64,000 nt of DNA, taken from the NCBI GenBank assembly GCA_022495005.1, contig JAGYXB010001614.1:1-64000 (forward strand), read 5' to 3'. Below are positions 34,248-45,265 of this stretch, piece after piece. Positions within the stretch are counted from its first letter, which is position 1, and each line of letters begins with the position of its first letter. Below the pieces are notes generated by a model that saw only the letters and a list, made by a program, of their open reading frames with translations, was not told the origin of the DNA and ran no database searches. The position numbers were made by a program, and so were the translations under genes. The DNA is from Rhyacophila brunnea. Its lineage: Eukaryota; Arthropoda; Insecta; Trichoptera; Rhyacophilidae.

Positions 34248-34324
34248 GGTCTATTCAACCAGAGCGTTGAAGCAGAGCTCGTAGCCAAAGCACCGAGCAA
34301 TACAGCAGTGGAGTTTTTACCTGG

Positions 34325-34465
34325 AGAAGGAGCGGAGCCGGAGCACCGAATATGTGTAGTGCTACACTGCTCCGGATGTTTTTTTAATATTATTAAATTT
34401 TCGTCCTAAAATCCAATAAAAATATTGTATTTGACAACTTTGCAACACTGGAATTATTTACTGTC
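34325..34465 (+). mobile_element. Truncated hAT-like MITE (GGAGCGGAGC family)
   Basis: It matches the left 140 bp of the element at 21683 (GGAGCGGAGCCGG, ACTGCTCCG, ATTATTAAATTTTCG, CTTTGCAACAC) and then stops. The right half is absent. Confidence 0.7.
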
Positions 34466-34556
34466 CATACTAAAACTGACATATTAAAGTGGTTAGTAAT
34501 TTTGAACAATCACAAACAATCAAGCTTTGAGAAAATCACATAAGTATATTGTGTCA

Positions 34557-34608
34557 TCACCGGGATCGAACCCAGAGCTCCCGTACACACTGCACCACGA
34601 GAGCCGCC
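34557..34608 (-). repeat. tRNA-like sequence, SINE remnant
   Basis: The minus strand reads CTCTCGTGGTGCAGTGTG (A-box-like) and, 20 bp on, GGGTTCGATCCCGG (B box). The A-box half resembles Gly/Glu-type tRNAs. The length is too short and the stems do not close, so this is a tRNA-derived repeat distinct from the other two families. Confidence 0.55.
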
Positions 34609-34614
34609 TAAATA

Positions 34615-34917
34615 TTAAAACGATACTCCAGTGAAACGGCAAATAATTTTGGCAATCGGAGAGCGAACGTCGAGGTGTGAATACGTCAATTTGTTTTGTG
34701 ATGGCGACGGGGGTATCAGTTCTTAAATCGTGTAAAGATGACTAAAAACGTTACCCATTTACTTTAAAAATAAAACACGTCAATGAATATATTATTGGAC
34801 GCATGTTGGATTTATATGACAAATTATATTTCGTTCGGCATGCGTTATTTGCACAATCCGCCCATCGCATAGCCACGTTTTTTTTAGACCATACCTCAAC
34901 TGAGGTATAAGCCTTAA
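34615..34917 (+). mobile_element. TTAA element family B, uninterrupted copy
   Basis: TTAA at 34615-34618 and 34914-34917 bounds 295 bp. The ends show partial inverted similarity (AGTGAAACGG, and CTCAGTTGAGG on the other strand). It provides the reference that exposes the LINE-C insertion in the 26879-28031 copy. Likely piggyBac-like by its TTAA duplication. Confidence 0.75.
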
Positions 34918-35761
34918 TATTGAAGAGTTTGTATACATAACATAATTTATTGTTTTAAAATATATTTTAAAAAGGGGAGAAGGGGTAAAAAAAACGTGAC
35001 CTTTTATGTATGAGATATATAGAATACATTATGAAAAATGACAATTTGCAAAAATATCCACAAACCTGTGACGTAATTTATATACGTCCTAAACGAGTTT
35101 TTTTCTGTTTTACCACTCTTTTAATTTCTTGTGTACTATTTATTTAGTATGTACAATAAATTTTAAGCTAAGATTTGAACCCGAATAATCGAGAGCGCTC
35201 TATAGGTACTTATATAATATAACATATCTGTTCGTGTTTGGATTGGTATCAACTTCCCTAATCTACGTAAAATTAAAATTTTATTACCCATGGTTGGCAC
35301 CCTTAATGATATCATAACGTTTTAGAAACTAGAATTGTTTTTTTTTTCCTTTCTCTGTCCATTGAATCGGATACGTTCATTTTGATTAGTCCACAGCACG
35401 TTACACAGATTTGAAGGGTTCATTTTATTTAACCCCCTTAATCAGAACTCCTTTTATTATAGTATATACAACATAATTTATGAAAAATTACAACCAGAAT
35501 CAATGCTTTGTGAACTATTTAGATGGATAGATTAACTAATCAAATTTAAAAACTTGTATACATGAGTAATGGATGCTCAGTAAATAAATCCGAAAACTGA
35601 CTTCTCGTATTTTAATAAACAATTAATTATGAAAACAAAATAGGAGACCAGAGAATACATCCGTTACAACCACAACATTATATCCGATTCTAATAATCAT
35701 ATCTAAGTATGAGACGTTCGTTACTTGGAAAATTGACTAAAAACTAAACTACATAGTATTA
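34918..35761. other. A+T-rich DNA, nothing recognised
   Basis: No open frame or repeat terminus of note. Confidence 0.5.
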
Positions 35762-36408
35762 TTACCACGTTTTTATTAATTCGTATTCTTGTTTGTCCGG
35801 TACAGATTTTTTCTTGTGTGTACAGTAGAATTTTTTTCTTGTTTGCTAAAGATTTGTATTTGAAGTACCTAAGTTAAGTAAGTTTGTACGATTGAAGATT
35901 TTTAACCAACTTCCCGACTAGCTAGACATTTGAAACTTTTAGAATATATCAGAACACGACGACAATGCATTATTTTAATACTTTTGGCCATCTTTAACTC
36001 ATTTGCTGCTGACTATATAATGACTTTTTAATTACAACCTTTAAAATGCACGTTAATTACATCGATCAGCCGCCTGGTCATAACGCGCCAGGTGCGTCTT
36101 CAGCGTCCAAAGTATTAAGCAGAATTGAATTCATTTTCAGTTAATTCTGTTTTATATGTTTCGGAAAAAAATCGTTAAAAGTAATAGTTACTACTCACTA
36201 TTATTGATTGCTAAGTGGTCCTAGCAACTAAATTATTAATATATACGTGCGTTACTATGAAAATCAATGTGAAATGTCAAAATGACGTTTCTGCATTCTA
36301 TATTTATACAGTATTTCTATCAAGTACAATAAAAAGTTTGTATGATTCAACAGAAAATTTTAAAATGTGGTATATAAATAGTTCTTTTTATCTTGTAATT
36401 ATTATAAT
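35762..36408 (+). mobile_element. MITE-A copy 4, with internal TTAA insertion
   Basis: MITE-A landmarks are present but the copy is about 220 bp longer than usual. Part of the excess is extra sequence near 35800-35900. The rest is the family C TTAA element at 35998-36114, inserted at the same MITE TTAA that family B hit in copy 3. Confidence 0.8.
35994..36118. mobile_element. Short TTAA element, family C copy 2
   Basis: 117 bp lie between TTAA at 35994-35997 and 36115-36118. It carries ACGCGCCAGGTGCGTCTT near one end and CATTTGCTGCTGAC at the other, matching the plan of 20416-20517. The empty site is visible in other MITE-A copies, so the boundaries are well supported. Confidence 0.75.
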
Positions 36409-36947
36409 ATGAAATTTACAGTAAACAAAAGTGGAAAGCCGAATTACTAGAAGTGTCTATTATGATCTTTTTAATAGACCATTCTAATAACATCGTGTCG
36501 GTGTAATGCCATACCATCGTATCTCTGAGGGTGGGTTTGACCAGCACGCAATTGGAGCGTTAGTCTCTCAGCGACAGCGATTATTATCGAGCATTACCGC
36601 AACATTTTTGACAATCGACCATGTCATGTCAATTTTATTCATCGGTCAACAAAAATATTCAAAATCAAAGCGTTTCATTGCCCCTTGTCGTTATAAGGCA
36701 ATCAACTCCGATAAACATCGAGAGCGTATTTATTATTGTAACAAAAAGCCTTTTTATGGCATGAGTTCTTTAGTCTTTTTAAAAAAAGTTAATTTTATGC
36801 CATTGTTATCTGTATTTTGTTGGTCAAGTGACTGTTAATAGGTCAACGTAGCTTATAGAAAATTGTATCAATATTTTTATACAGTTGATTTTTAAAATAT
36901 CATTATTGTATAGCGGTTTCAAAGACGGTTACCTTCATTTTTCCCAT
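36409..36947 (+). other. Segment between two direct MITE-A copies, with a 110-codon frame
   Basis: 36506-36838 is open for 110 codons (from MPYHRISEGGFDQHAIG to LLSVFCWSSDC) and is less A+T-rich than its flanks. No domain is recognised. It may be a captured fragment or chance. Confidence 0.3.
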
Positions 36948-37350
36948 GTTTTTATTAGCTCTTATTCTTGTTTGTCCAGTACATTTTTTTTCTTGTTTGT
37001 CCATGATTTGTATTGGACAATTGACGTCCCGACTAGCTAGACATTTGAAACTTTTAGAACACGACGACAATACATTCTTTTAATACTTTTAGCCATTTTT
37101 AAGCAGAATTGAATTCATTTTCAGTTAATTCTGTTTTGTATGGAAAGTTATTATTGTTGGTAGCTAAGGGGGTCCGAGCAATTAAATTATTAATATATGC
37201 GTGCGTTATTATGTAAATCAATATAAAATGTCACAATGACATTTCAGTATTTTATATTTATTCAGTATTTCTATCAAGTACAAAAAAAAGTATTTATTAA
37301 TACATAGAATTGTCAAGTTTATAAAAAAATATTTTTATCTTGTAATTATT
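36948..37350 (+). mobile_element. MITE-A copy 5
   Basis: Slightly shortened at its left end (GTTTTTATTAGCTC), then CGACTAGCTAGACATTTG, CATTTTTAAGCAGAATTG (intact TTAA site) and TTTTTATCTTGTAATTATT at the right end. The central inverted repeat is degraded. Confidence 0.78.
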
Positions 37351-37905
37351 TTATGTTGATATTTTTCATGGTTTTGGTTCTCAAAAAACTTTAGACTTTC
37401 TCTTTTAGTCAATTTATTGTTAAAGTTTATTAAGTATCAAATCTAACCTAACCTAACTTTTTTGTTTTTGTTATATTTGTCTACACGTCATAACAAAAAT
37501 AATTCTTTCTAATAAGTAATTGTAATAATATGTTTAAGGTACATAATTGTATTATTCCATTATATTTTGCAATTATTTACCAACTCATTTATATAAGAAA
37601 ATCTATTCGCACTCCTAATAATGTGATAATGACGGTTCATGAAAGTAACTGAAGAACTATTGAACTTTTTTTCCAGATGTATCTTTTTTTGATTTGGATA
37701 TAAAAATGCTGAAGACAATTTTAGTTTAACGTGAGTGCCACTTTTGCAAGTAAAAAAATATTTTCTTAGCAGGATTTATGTGTAAATTACAAATTAATTG
37801 TCCTAGTTATTCTTTTATGCTTTCACTTTCATATATATAGGCTCCATCTCTATTTTTTTGAAGTAACTGACTGTGAAACCAATAATAACATAAATATACT
37901 TACAT
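37351..37905. other. A+T-rich DNA, nothing recognised
   Basis: Short AACCTAACCTAAC stretch near 37444. No coding-like frame. Confidence 0.45.
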
Positions 37906-38135
37906 ACCCACGATGGCCGCGTGGCTTAAGCGTCGATATATAGCGTCATGGGTCCCAGGTTCAAATCCTGAGTCAAGTACACATATTGTTTTTCAATTTT
38001 TGTATGAGTCATATAGAGCTAATAGGTTAAGCTAGTGGCTGGCATACATTTCTCGTAAAAACCAAAAATCTGTTAATACAAACCACACTGTGGAGGCCCA
38101 TATGATCTTATTAGGATCGGACATGGTCGGAAATA
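37906..38135 (+). repeat. tRNA-derived SINE (Ser/Leu-like), full-length copy
   Basis: The head is ACCCACGATGGCCGCGTGG..TTAAGCGTC with B box GGTTCAAATCC (37959-37969). The body is TTGTTTTTCAATTTTTGTAT, TAATAGGTTAAGC and TGGAGGCCC, ending GGACATGGTCGG. About 230 bp, and the best full-length forward example. Confidence 0.82.
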
Positions 38136-38575
38136 AAAATACTTAAACCTGCGTTTTCCTATATCACATGCCAAATCTCTACATCTCCATTCTCTTCAAA
38201 CTTATGCTGGAGTATTGCAGGAGCATCGTTTCAAGACCTTGGCTAGCTAGTGCATGCCATAAAGTTCAAGAGTTCTAGTATGATTATAATTCTACTATGG
38301 CGAAATCATGATCAAACGAATTATTCTTTTTCGCAATATGATACCGATATGAACTTTTTGAAAACTGAGAATTATTCGCTCGTAAACGAAACGCATTGGA
38401 CTACAAAATGTAATGTAGATACCACAATATTATTTTTTTTAATCCAAACAATTCATTATTTGTAGATACTATAAAAATGCATTTTTTTATTATATAAATG
38501 TATTTGATAATATGTATATTTAAATAGATATAAAAAATAATGCTACAATGCAAACAAATGTAAAAATAAACCTAA
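38136..38575. other. A+T-rich DNA, nothing recognised
   Basis: The 71-codon frame 38250-38465 has no recognisable motif. Confidence 0.45.
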
Positions 38576-38790
38576 AAAATATCGGTACTGTTCGGTTATC
38601 AGGAATACAGCGGAAAACACATTTTGAAAATACCCTATGTTCTGGATTATTTGTTAGTTTGGGTTAGTTTAGGTTAGGTTGGGTTAGGTTAGGTTTGGTT
38701 GGGTTAACCTAACAAATAATCCAGTTTATCGGCAATTTTCAAAATGTGTTTTCCGCTGTATTCCTGATAACCGAACAGTACCAAAATATC
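38576..38790. mobile_element. Telomere-core MITE, copy 1
   Basis: The element is 38584-38782 (199 bp), flanked by AAAATATC at 38576-38583 and 38783-38790. Terminal inverted repeats of over 45 bp begin GGTACTGTTCGGTTATCAGG. The core is a run of GGTTAGGTTAGG-type units like the insect telomere repeat TTAGG, closed by TTAACCTAAC on the other side. The 8-bp duplication fits hAT, P or Merlin; the GG terminus would suit Merlin. Superfamily undetermined. Confidence 0.85.
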
Positions 38791-39261
38791 ATCTTTATAG
38801 ATTCCAATTTTCTCTTTTTACTCAAACACTTGAAGTAAATAATATCATTTTAAGACATAAAAAACACTAAATAATAAAAAATAGACGTTTCTATAGATAT
38901 TTTGATGTCGTGAGTACACTTTTAAAACTTCAATATTTTTTGAATTCTTCATTTTCCATCATTTAAAAAAATATGTCTTCAAGTGTTTTTGCAGTTTTCT
39001 TATTTTCTTATTTGGGATTGCGGTTAAATTAAATTCAACTTTCCAGACGAAAACGTTTTAACACGAAAATCGTTAGACGATTGGAATTAATGGACTTTTT
39101 GGGCTACAGTAACTGAATAATTAAAAGAACAAACTTCACCTTCACAATTTTCTTAATAAGTTTAATCTGTGGTATACTTTTTAGTTTTCACATTTTTATT
39201 AATTTAAAATTCTTACGTATATTAAATCTATATCGCCATGCAAAATAAAATTGACTAATAT
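38791..39261. other. A+T-rich DNA, nothing recognised
   Basis: No open frame or repeat terminus of note. Confidence 0.45.
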
Positions 39262-39928
39262 TTGAGCGTAGTTATACACAAAGCAGCCAGGCCATAATTT
39301 TGAAAAAAAATGAGTTATTGTGATTTCCATAATCTCACACGTTTGTTTTACGTTTTGCACAAATAAGCCAAGCTGCAGTCATACAAAAATCTCATATAAA
39401 TGCGTATTTAAGATTTTACAAATTGCAGAATATGACTTTTTCGATCTGCATTAAGCGACCAAGCTGTTGTGATACAAAAATGTCATATAAATGCATTTAA
39501 AAAATATGCCATTTTCGATCTGCATAAAGAAACCACATGATAATATTATGTACCTAATTATTAAAATCCTGACTGTGTAAGGTGTGTTTTTCTACATTCA
39601 ATTAATAAAAAATATTTTCTCAATTACATTTTATGTTTTTCATTTTAATATATAATATATATATATATAATATAATTTAATATATAGATTTTTCATGTAA
39701 AAATTAGTGCCGGGCAGCTAAATATTAATTTATAATTTTTTCATGATTTCATGCTTTTATCTTTTTAAAAGTTACACAAAATCACATATATATAATATCT
39801 GTCATTCAAAGGGTATAAACAGTATACACAGGTTCTGTGGATTTAAAGAAACACACTTTACATAAAAGTGCTTTTATCTCTGTTTGAGATTTGTGTGGAC
39901 TAGCTGCTTTGCGTATAACTACGCTCAA
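39262..39928. mobile_element. Long-TIR element with internal tandem duplication
   Basis: The left end TTGAGCGTAGTTATACACAA is mirrored by the right end (reverse complement TTGAGCGTAGTTATACGCAA); the TIR is at least 26 bp and extends through CAGC. 667 bp in all. Inside, an imperfect 80-95 bp unit is repeated twice (about 39366-39460 and 39461-39533; shared CATATAAATGC and TTTCGATCTGCAT). A TA microsatellite lies near 39645-39675. No clean target duplication is visible. Confidence 0.75.
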
Positions 39929-40033
39929 TTTAATTTGGTTTGATTACATACATTTAACTAATTATTTTTATTCAAAGATTTAAGAATGTAACATTATTTA
40001 ACATACATTATTTGAAAATTAAATTGTGAAAAG

Positions 40034-40318
40034 TGATCCTGGCACCGGTCAGTAATTAGGGTAATTATACTACTTAATTTTTTTAAATACTAAAGCTAAT
40101 TTTCTAAAAGTAACGCAATTTAAAAATCACCATAAGAAAGTATTGTAAAAACAACTAGTTAACTTTGTCGCAATTAGATAGGGTACACATAGCTTCGCAA
40201 TCAGGGCATATGGGCGCGAATACCAGGGAGCGCAGGTTCCAACCTGCTGGATGACGTTTTGATTTTTTCTGTTGGTTATATATTTCTCACAGGTTCAAAT
40301 TATGTCTATAATATATTA
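40034..40318 (+). repeat. tRNA-module repeat
   Basis: It starts GATCCTGGCACCGGTCAG, matching the 6742 copy (GATCCTGATGCCGGTTAG). It has TTTGTCGCAATTAG, then a tRNA-like module with a B box mutated at one base (GGTTCCAACC), then TTGGTTATATATTTCTCA. This supports a unit start about 150 bp before the tRNA-like part. Confidence 0.72.
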
Positions 40319-40324
40319 CGAACT

Positions 40325-40835
40325 GTTTGCGCTTTTCATAGTGGACTGTAATTTTGTGACGAAATGATTGTGATGTGGATGCTAGGGGGGCGGTCATACG
40401 GGAGTTATTCCAGGCGCTAATCTTTTTGATGTTCAGCTGTCAGGCTGAAGCTGGTCCCTTGTGCATACCCTCAAGTCCTAGAAGTCATTCGCACGGTACA
40501 CTTGGGTTTATGGTAAATGAGGAGACAACCTGTCCCAATAACACGGACACAGGTAGTTTGATTAACGAAGTTAACGGAAACTCTAACAGAATTATGGTTT
40601 CTACGACGGTTGCACTGTACACGCTCGTGGTCTGCACTTAACTGTGAATCAGTTTGTATGCAATTGTAATAACTCGGTTTACACGCGCCCGTTGTTTTGA
40701 GGCAACTACCTGTTATTCAATCAAGGTCGACTGATGACCCGTAACTGCTGGTTGCCTGGACTTTCGACAATAACTAGAGATTTGAGGTAGGAGGAGTGAA
40801 AGCGACACATAATTAGCCAGACCACGAACATTAAA
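40325..40835 (+). repeat. Repeat X, copy 4
   Basis: It begins near TAGTGGACTGTAATTTTG (also at 19121), then GTGGATGCTAGGGGGGCGG and GGCGCTAATCTTTT, and ends near CATAATTAGCCAGACC. The 88-codon frame 40375-40641 lies wholly within it and is not a gene. Confidence 0.65.
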
Positions 40836-41670
40836 AGAGCTCAACAATATAATGTAGTTCTAGAATTTATAATTGCTAATCATTTAATTTTTAAGTCGAT
40901 TCACTCAGATCAGAGCACAGTAGCATCTCAATTATAATAAATACTGTTTATATTTTATAATGAACGATTATAAAATATTGTTTACCTACTACCTTACCAA
41001 AAAATAGTTTGTCACGGAATTACTTTTGCTTGTACACTTTTAGGATGCTTAATATTTCGAAGCAATAAATTAACTTATTTTCACCAAATTTCCTATACGC
41101 CTCTTCAGCTTAGCAACGTAAAATACTGTATTCAAATAAAGAGTCGAGAGTAAAAAAATTTTCGTGAAAAATAAAATTTATTTTCAGTTACGTTTCTCCG
41201 TATTCGAAACAGTAAGTCATTTAATATAGTTATTTAAATTTGAAATACAAACGTAAAGTAACGTTTAATATTTTTTCTGTAAATACAAAATAATTTTATA
41301 CAATATATAGCATTTTTCTGTTATATCAAACGTACGCGAGACTAGTTGGAAAAAAACTTTTTTGTCTGCGACCTTTTGTGTCTCTGATGTTTTGAAAATA
41401 TATTTTTTTGATGGAAAAAGCGACGTAAAAACGGTTAGGCTTATTATATTATGTTTAAGGTTTGAATATTAAATTTGAATTTTAATACGCATTTAAAAAC
41501 ATAAAGTAAACTTTTGCCCTCGTAATACTCACAGTAATGAAAGGCAGCAGTAAATAATTAAATATTCGTGCTTTTTAAATAAATATAAATAAATTATATT
41601 ATATTTATTATGTATTACTAAGAAATAAAGACGCGTTATAAAATGATCAGGCGTTGATATTACAAGTTGA
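40836..41670. other. A+T-rich DNA, nothing recognised
   Basis: No open frame or repeat terminus of note. Confidence 0.45.
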
Positions 41671-42135
41671 TGGCCCCACCAAACCACACGCCGTATTAAT
41701 TGGGCGTATCACGGGACCATGGCCCCCACAAAGGGGGAGCTAACAAGGCTCTATCCTGGGGGCCCGAGCTCAGGAAGGCCCAGGCGTGGCGAATCGACCA
41801 GATAAGTAATTTAAACAAACATCACAAATTCTCTCGAATAGTAAAAATAAGTCGCCTGCAGCACTATTTATCTTCAATATTATTATTATTTAAAATTATC
41901 TGGTTGTACGATATAATTTTTAATTGTGTATCGATACTCGACAACTCCATAATTCAAATAGATGAATTCAAATAAACAAAAAACACTAAATATACACATT
42001 AATATTACCACGTACACCATTTGAAAAACACTACTGTAGAGCGTCACACTGCCTTTATCTTAAGCGATAGGTAGGGGGGCCGTCAAAGATCTTGGCATGG
42101 GGCCTGCTTCAGGATGTGGGGGCCATGCACGGGAC
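41671..42135. repeat. Two GC-rich inverted blocks around an A+T-rich core
   Basis: The left block (about 41671-41790) contains ACGGGACCATGGCCCCCACA. The right block (about 42065-42135) in reverse complement contains TCCCGTGCATGGCCCCCACA. The roughly 300 bp between is very A+T-rich. This looks like a DNA transposon with GC-rich sub-terminal repeats, but exact ends and target duplication were not found. The 91-codon frame starting at 41700 is produced by the left block. Confidence 0.45.
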
Positions 42136-44152
42136 CCAACGTTTGTTGTAAAGCATCATTTTGTTATAACTGGGAATGTTTCAGGACCAGTTACCCATGA
42201 CTGAGGTCGTCATGTACTCAAATGTTCTTTAATTGAAAGTTAAGAATGGGAGAGAGGAGCACGTAGAAGCAAATTTATTAAATAGTTACAAATAAAAAAG
42301 CTACCACAAAACTGCCGAACAAAGTATTTTGTGAATGCAGAAAAAACGAAGGCAGAAGAGGATTCTTTTAACTACGCAACCTCCATAATTAACCCAATGT
42401 CCAAGGTATTGGTGCTCTAATACGACAGGCCCAGGATAGAAATAATAGTGTCGTCAATTATGAAAAATGTTTTTATCGAGTAATTTACATTATATTATTA
42501 TCAAAGCACAAATTTTATTCATTAAAAATATTACAAGTACAATCTTAAAATCAATAGAAAACTAATTTGTTAAACAAATTCAAAAATTCTGAAGAAACAC
42601 TTAGTATTATCGGTAAAGTTCTCCAGGTGAAATGCACAACAAAAGAAACGAAAAAGCTCGCTAACTGCATAATTCACAACGAAGTGAAGGTAAACACGGC
42701 TAGCAAAGTCCTCCAAATTTTGAGAACTCCGAGCTTCTGAAAGTTCACTCGCCACTTGAGCTTGAGTTCTACAGAACAAAAGTTACTTCTGGATACAACT
42801 ATTTGCACTGTCGCTGTTTTTAATTCGTTATAACTTTTAAGCAAACGCTTGCTGTGCTGAATAGAATATGGATTATAGATTGTTTTTTGCTTTATATATT
42901 TTTTGTACGTTGATAAAACAATTGTTTATAAAAATCAAGCTACTTTTCAACCCTCATTACCATGTTCCACCACTAGAGCTGGTATTAACCTTTTCTCTAG
43001 TAATACTAGTTCCATTATCTTGATAAATAATATATTGACAACATATAATATGTTTTTTTTACATTATTTTGTCATAAAAAATCGTCGACAATGAAATGAA
43101 GCTTTCAAATCGATAGCGTTTTTACATTTTTTAGAGACTATCAACAATAATCACATCAAAGTAATGGAAATAATAAAATATAATTTCACCTCCATTGGTA
43201 TTTTGGAAGTCTGCAAAAATGCTCATGATAGAAAAACTTCACTGAAAATTCTACAGCAGTTAGTTATCTTTTTTTATATTATATTAGATTAATGGATTCT
43301 CTATGTGACTTCATTTTATAGTATAAAATAATGCTAAAAAGACATACCATCAATGTATACTATCAGAGCCAGCTGTCCCGATAAGGTCTTGCAGATAGCT
43401 CGGCATCTTAACGACATGGTAGATGATTGTAATTAATTGTGAAGTACCTAAATCAAAAAATGATGGTACTCTAGTTTTCTCTTTTGAATGGACTTTCACT
43501 CACCTCGAATAGTTAAATATTTCGCTGATTTGTCACATTTACGATGTTCAAGTCGTAACTTCTGATAAAATTTTGGTGTCAAATACGTAGTCATTCAGCC
43601 ATTCGTGATTTCGGCCTTCAAGATATCGTCTAACACTACCCCAGGCTAGCAATTGCCAATTGCTACCTCTGATATTTTGATTATTTTAAATAGTAAGTAT
43701 AAATATTGCAATATCGAAAAGAATTGAACAGGACACAGAAAAATTTTCAGTAAAAATGGGAAAGTTAAATAGGTTTAAATAATGGGGTAGATACGCATGC
43801 TGATATGTATTTAGTTTATCGTTTAATACAACTGTGAAAGGCATGATTTATAGGGGAAAGAAAGAAAGATATTTAATAAATTACAGTCATTAGAGAACAC
43901 GTTAAAGTAAAAATTAAATAATATTTCATATCTAATGCAGGCAAATAATCATTATTTTTCTAATATATGTTATATACTTACGTAAAGTGTTTAAAATACA
44001 AAAGATATCAAAATAACAATTAACATATTAACTCTCAATTCTTTGTAGAAAGACATCCCATTAAATAAAATACAACACAATCTTGTAGTACCTACTTCTT
44101 AGAATTTATTTAAATGTTGTCGAAATTATTTTCACTAAAACAAATATTTTAC
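42136..44152. other. Intergenic DNA, one possible exon
   Basis: Apart from the minus-strand candidate at 42570-42776 no coding-like sequence is evident. 43380-43680 is less A+T-rich and unassigned. Confidence 0.4.
42570..42776 (-). CDS. Possible terminal exon, unknown protein
   Basis: On the minus strand, TTTTGTTCTGTAG looks like a polypyrimidine tract plus acceptor. It is followed by a frame TQAQVASELSEARSSQ, then NLEDFASRVYLHFVVNY and a stop at 42570-42572. An AATAAA signal follows at 42514-42519. A second frame is also open for about 30 codons. Composition is balanced, but I recognise no family and no upstream exon, so this remains a candidate only. Confidence 0.25.
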   Translation of the reverse strand, partial: FCRTQAQVASELSEARSSQNLEDFASRVYLHFVVNYAVSELFRFFCCAFHLENFTDNTKCFFRIFEFV

Positions 44153-44580
44153 TACGTTTTTATTAGGTTGTATTCTTATTTTTTCGGTAGTTCTTATCCA
44201 ATACAATCGATTTTTAACTAACTTCCCGACTAGCTAGATATTTGAAACTTTTAGAAACATTTTTTTTATACTTTTAGCCATCTTTAAGTAGAATTGAATT
44301 CATTTTCAGTTAATTCTGTTTTGTATGAAAAGTTATTTCCGACGAAATCCGTAATCCAATCCACTATTATTGGTTGCTAAGTTTCTGGGGTCCTAGTAAC
44401 TAAATTATTAATGTATACGTGTGTTACTATGGAAATCAATATGAGTGTCAAAATGACATTTCAGTATTATTTCTATCAAGTACATTTTTTTTGATCGTTT
44501 AAGCTAGTCAAGTCAAATTTATATGATTCAACAGAAAATTTAAAAACGTTGTACATAAAAAGTTCTTTTTATCTTGTATT
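44153..44580 (+). mobile_element. MITE-A copy 6
   Basis: The left end ACGTTTTTATTAGG is degraded. Then come CTTCCCGACTAGCTAGA, CATCTTTAAGTAGAATTG (empty TTAA site), the central GTTGCTAAG..CCTAGTAAC region and TTCTTTTTATCTTGTA. Confidence 0.8.
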
Positions 44581-44807
44581 TTTTTTAAATCTGTTAGTTT
44601 AAATAGTTACAGCGATTTAATTGATTATTTTGTATCATTTAATAATGTCAAACTGAAGTGGATAAAACCGGTTCTGATAATTATTTAATTATGTGGAAGA
44701 AATACTACACAACATTTTTTTTTATTTAATGATAATAATATATAATATTGTGATTACGGGTAATACACATTAGTTGATAACTAAATTCATTTTAAAAAGT
44801 AAATAAT

Positions 44808-45032
44808 AAAAAATCGGTACAGTTCGGTTATGAGGAATACAGCGGAAAACACATTTTGAAAATACCCGATAAATTTGATTATTTGTTAGTTTGGGTTAGT
44901 TTAGGTTAGGTTATGTTGGGTTAGGTTAGGTTTGGTTAGGTTAGGTTAACCTAACAAATAATCCAGTATATCAGCTATTTTCAAAATGTGTTTGCCTCTG
45001 TATTCCGCATAACCGAACTGTACCAAAAAATC
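44808..45032. mobile_element. Telomere-core MITE, copy 2
   Basis: The element is 44816-45024 (209 bp), flanked by AAAAAATC at 44808-44815 and 45025-45032. Same TIR (GGTACAGTTCGGTTATGAGG) and GGTTAGGTTAGG core as 38584-38782. The core is about 10 bp longer, which may reflect repeat-number change. Confidence 0.85.
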
Positions 45033-45074
45033 TCAGTAAAAAATAGGTTCATAAATTTGACTAGTATACCCTGC

Positions 45075-45265
45075 CATTGAAAGGTGTATGCTGGGCGTAA
45101 GGATAAATATTAAAAACATTGAATAGTGGAACAAGTACTTATGGTTATACAATGTTGAATAATTTAATACAAAGAATCGACAGGGTACTTATTTCGATGA
45201 TAGTCGCGTGACAAATCTAGTCATCCAATTAGGCCCAAGAAGTATGAAACGTCCTAAAGGTTATT
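45075..45265 (+). mobile_element. LINE-B remnant
   Basis: A broken trace of LINE-B. GAAAGGTGTATGCTGGGCGT corresponds to ERCMLGV. About 110 bp later a stretch reads NLVIQLGPRSMKRPKG, matching LVIQWYPRSTKRPQG in the 14120 copy. No continuous frame survives. Confidence 0.65.

Larger units (their letters stand above)
32926..34324. other. Intergenic DNA, possible conserved non-coding or promoter
   Basis: 33170-33420 and 33580-33830 are less A+T-rich than average and lack repeat hallmarks. 34056-34247 holds a coding-like minus frame, listed separately. This is the least repeat-like part of the window. Confidence 0.35.

Noticed and set aside
38640..38715. Interstitial telomere array from chromosome fusion
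   Set aside because: The TTAGG-like units are imperfect, short, and enclosed by TIRs with a target duplication, and a second identical arrangement occurs at 44816-45024.
40375..40641. 88-codon frame with secreted-protein-like start
   Set aside because: Lies entirely inside repeat X and is not conserved in the other copies.
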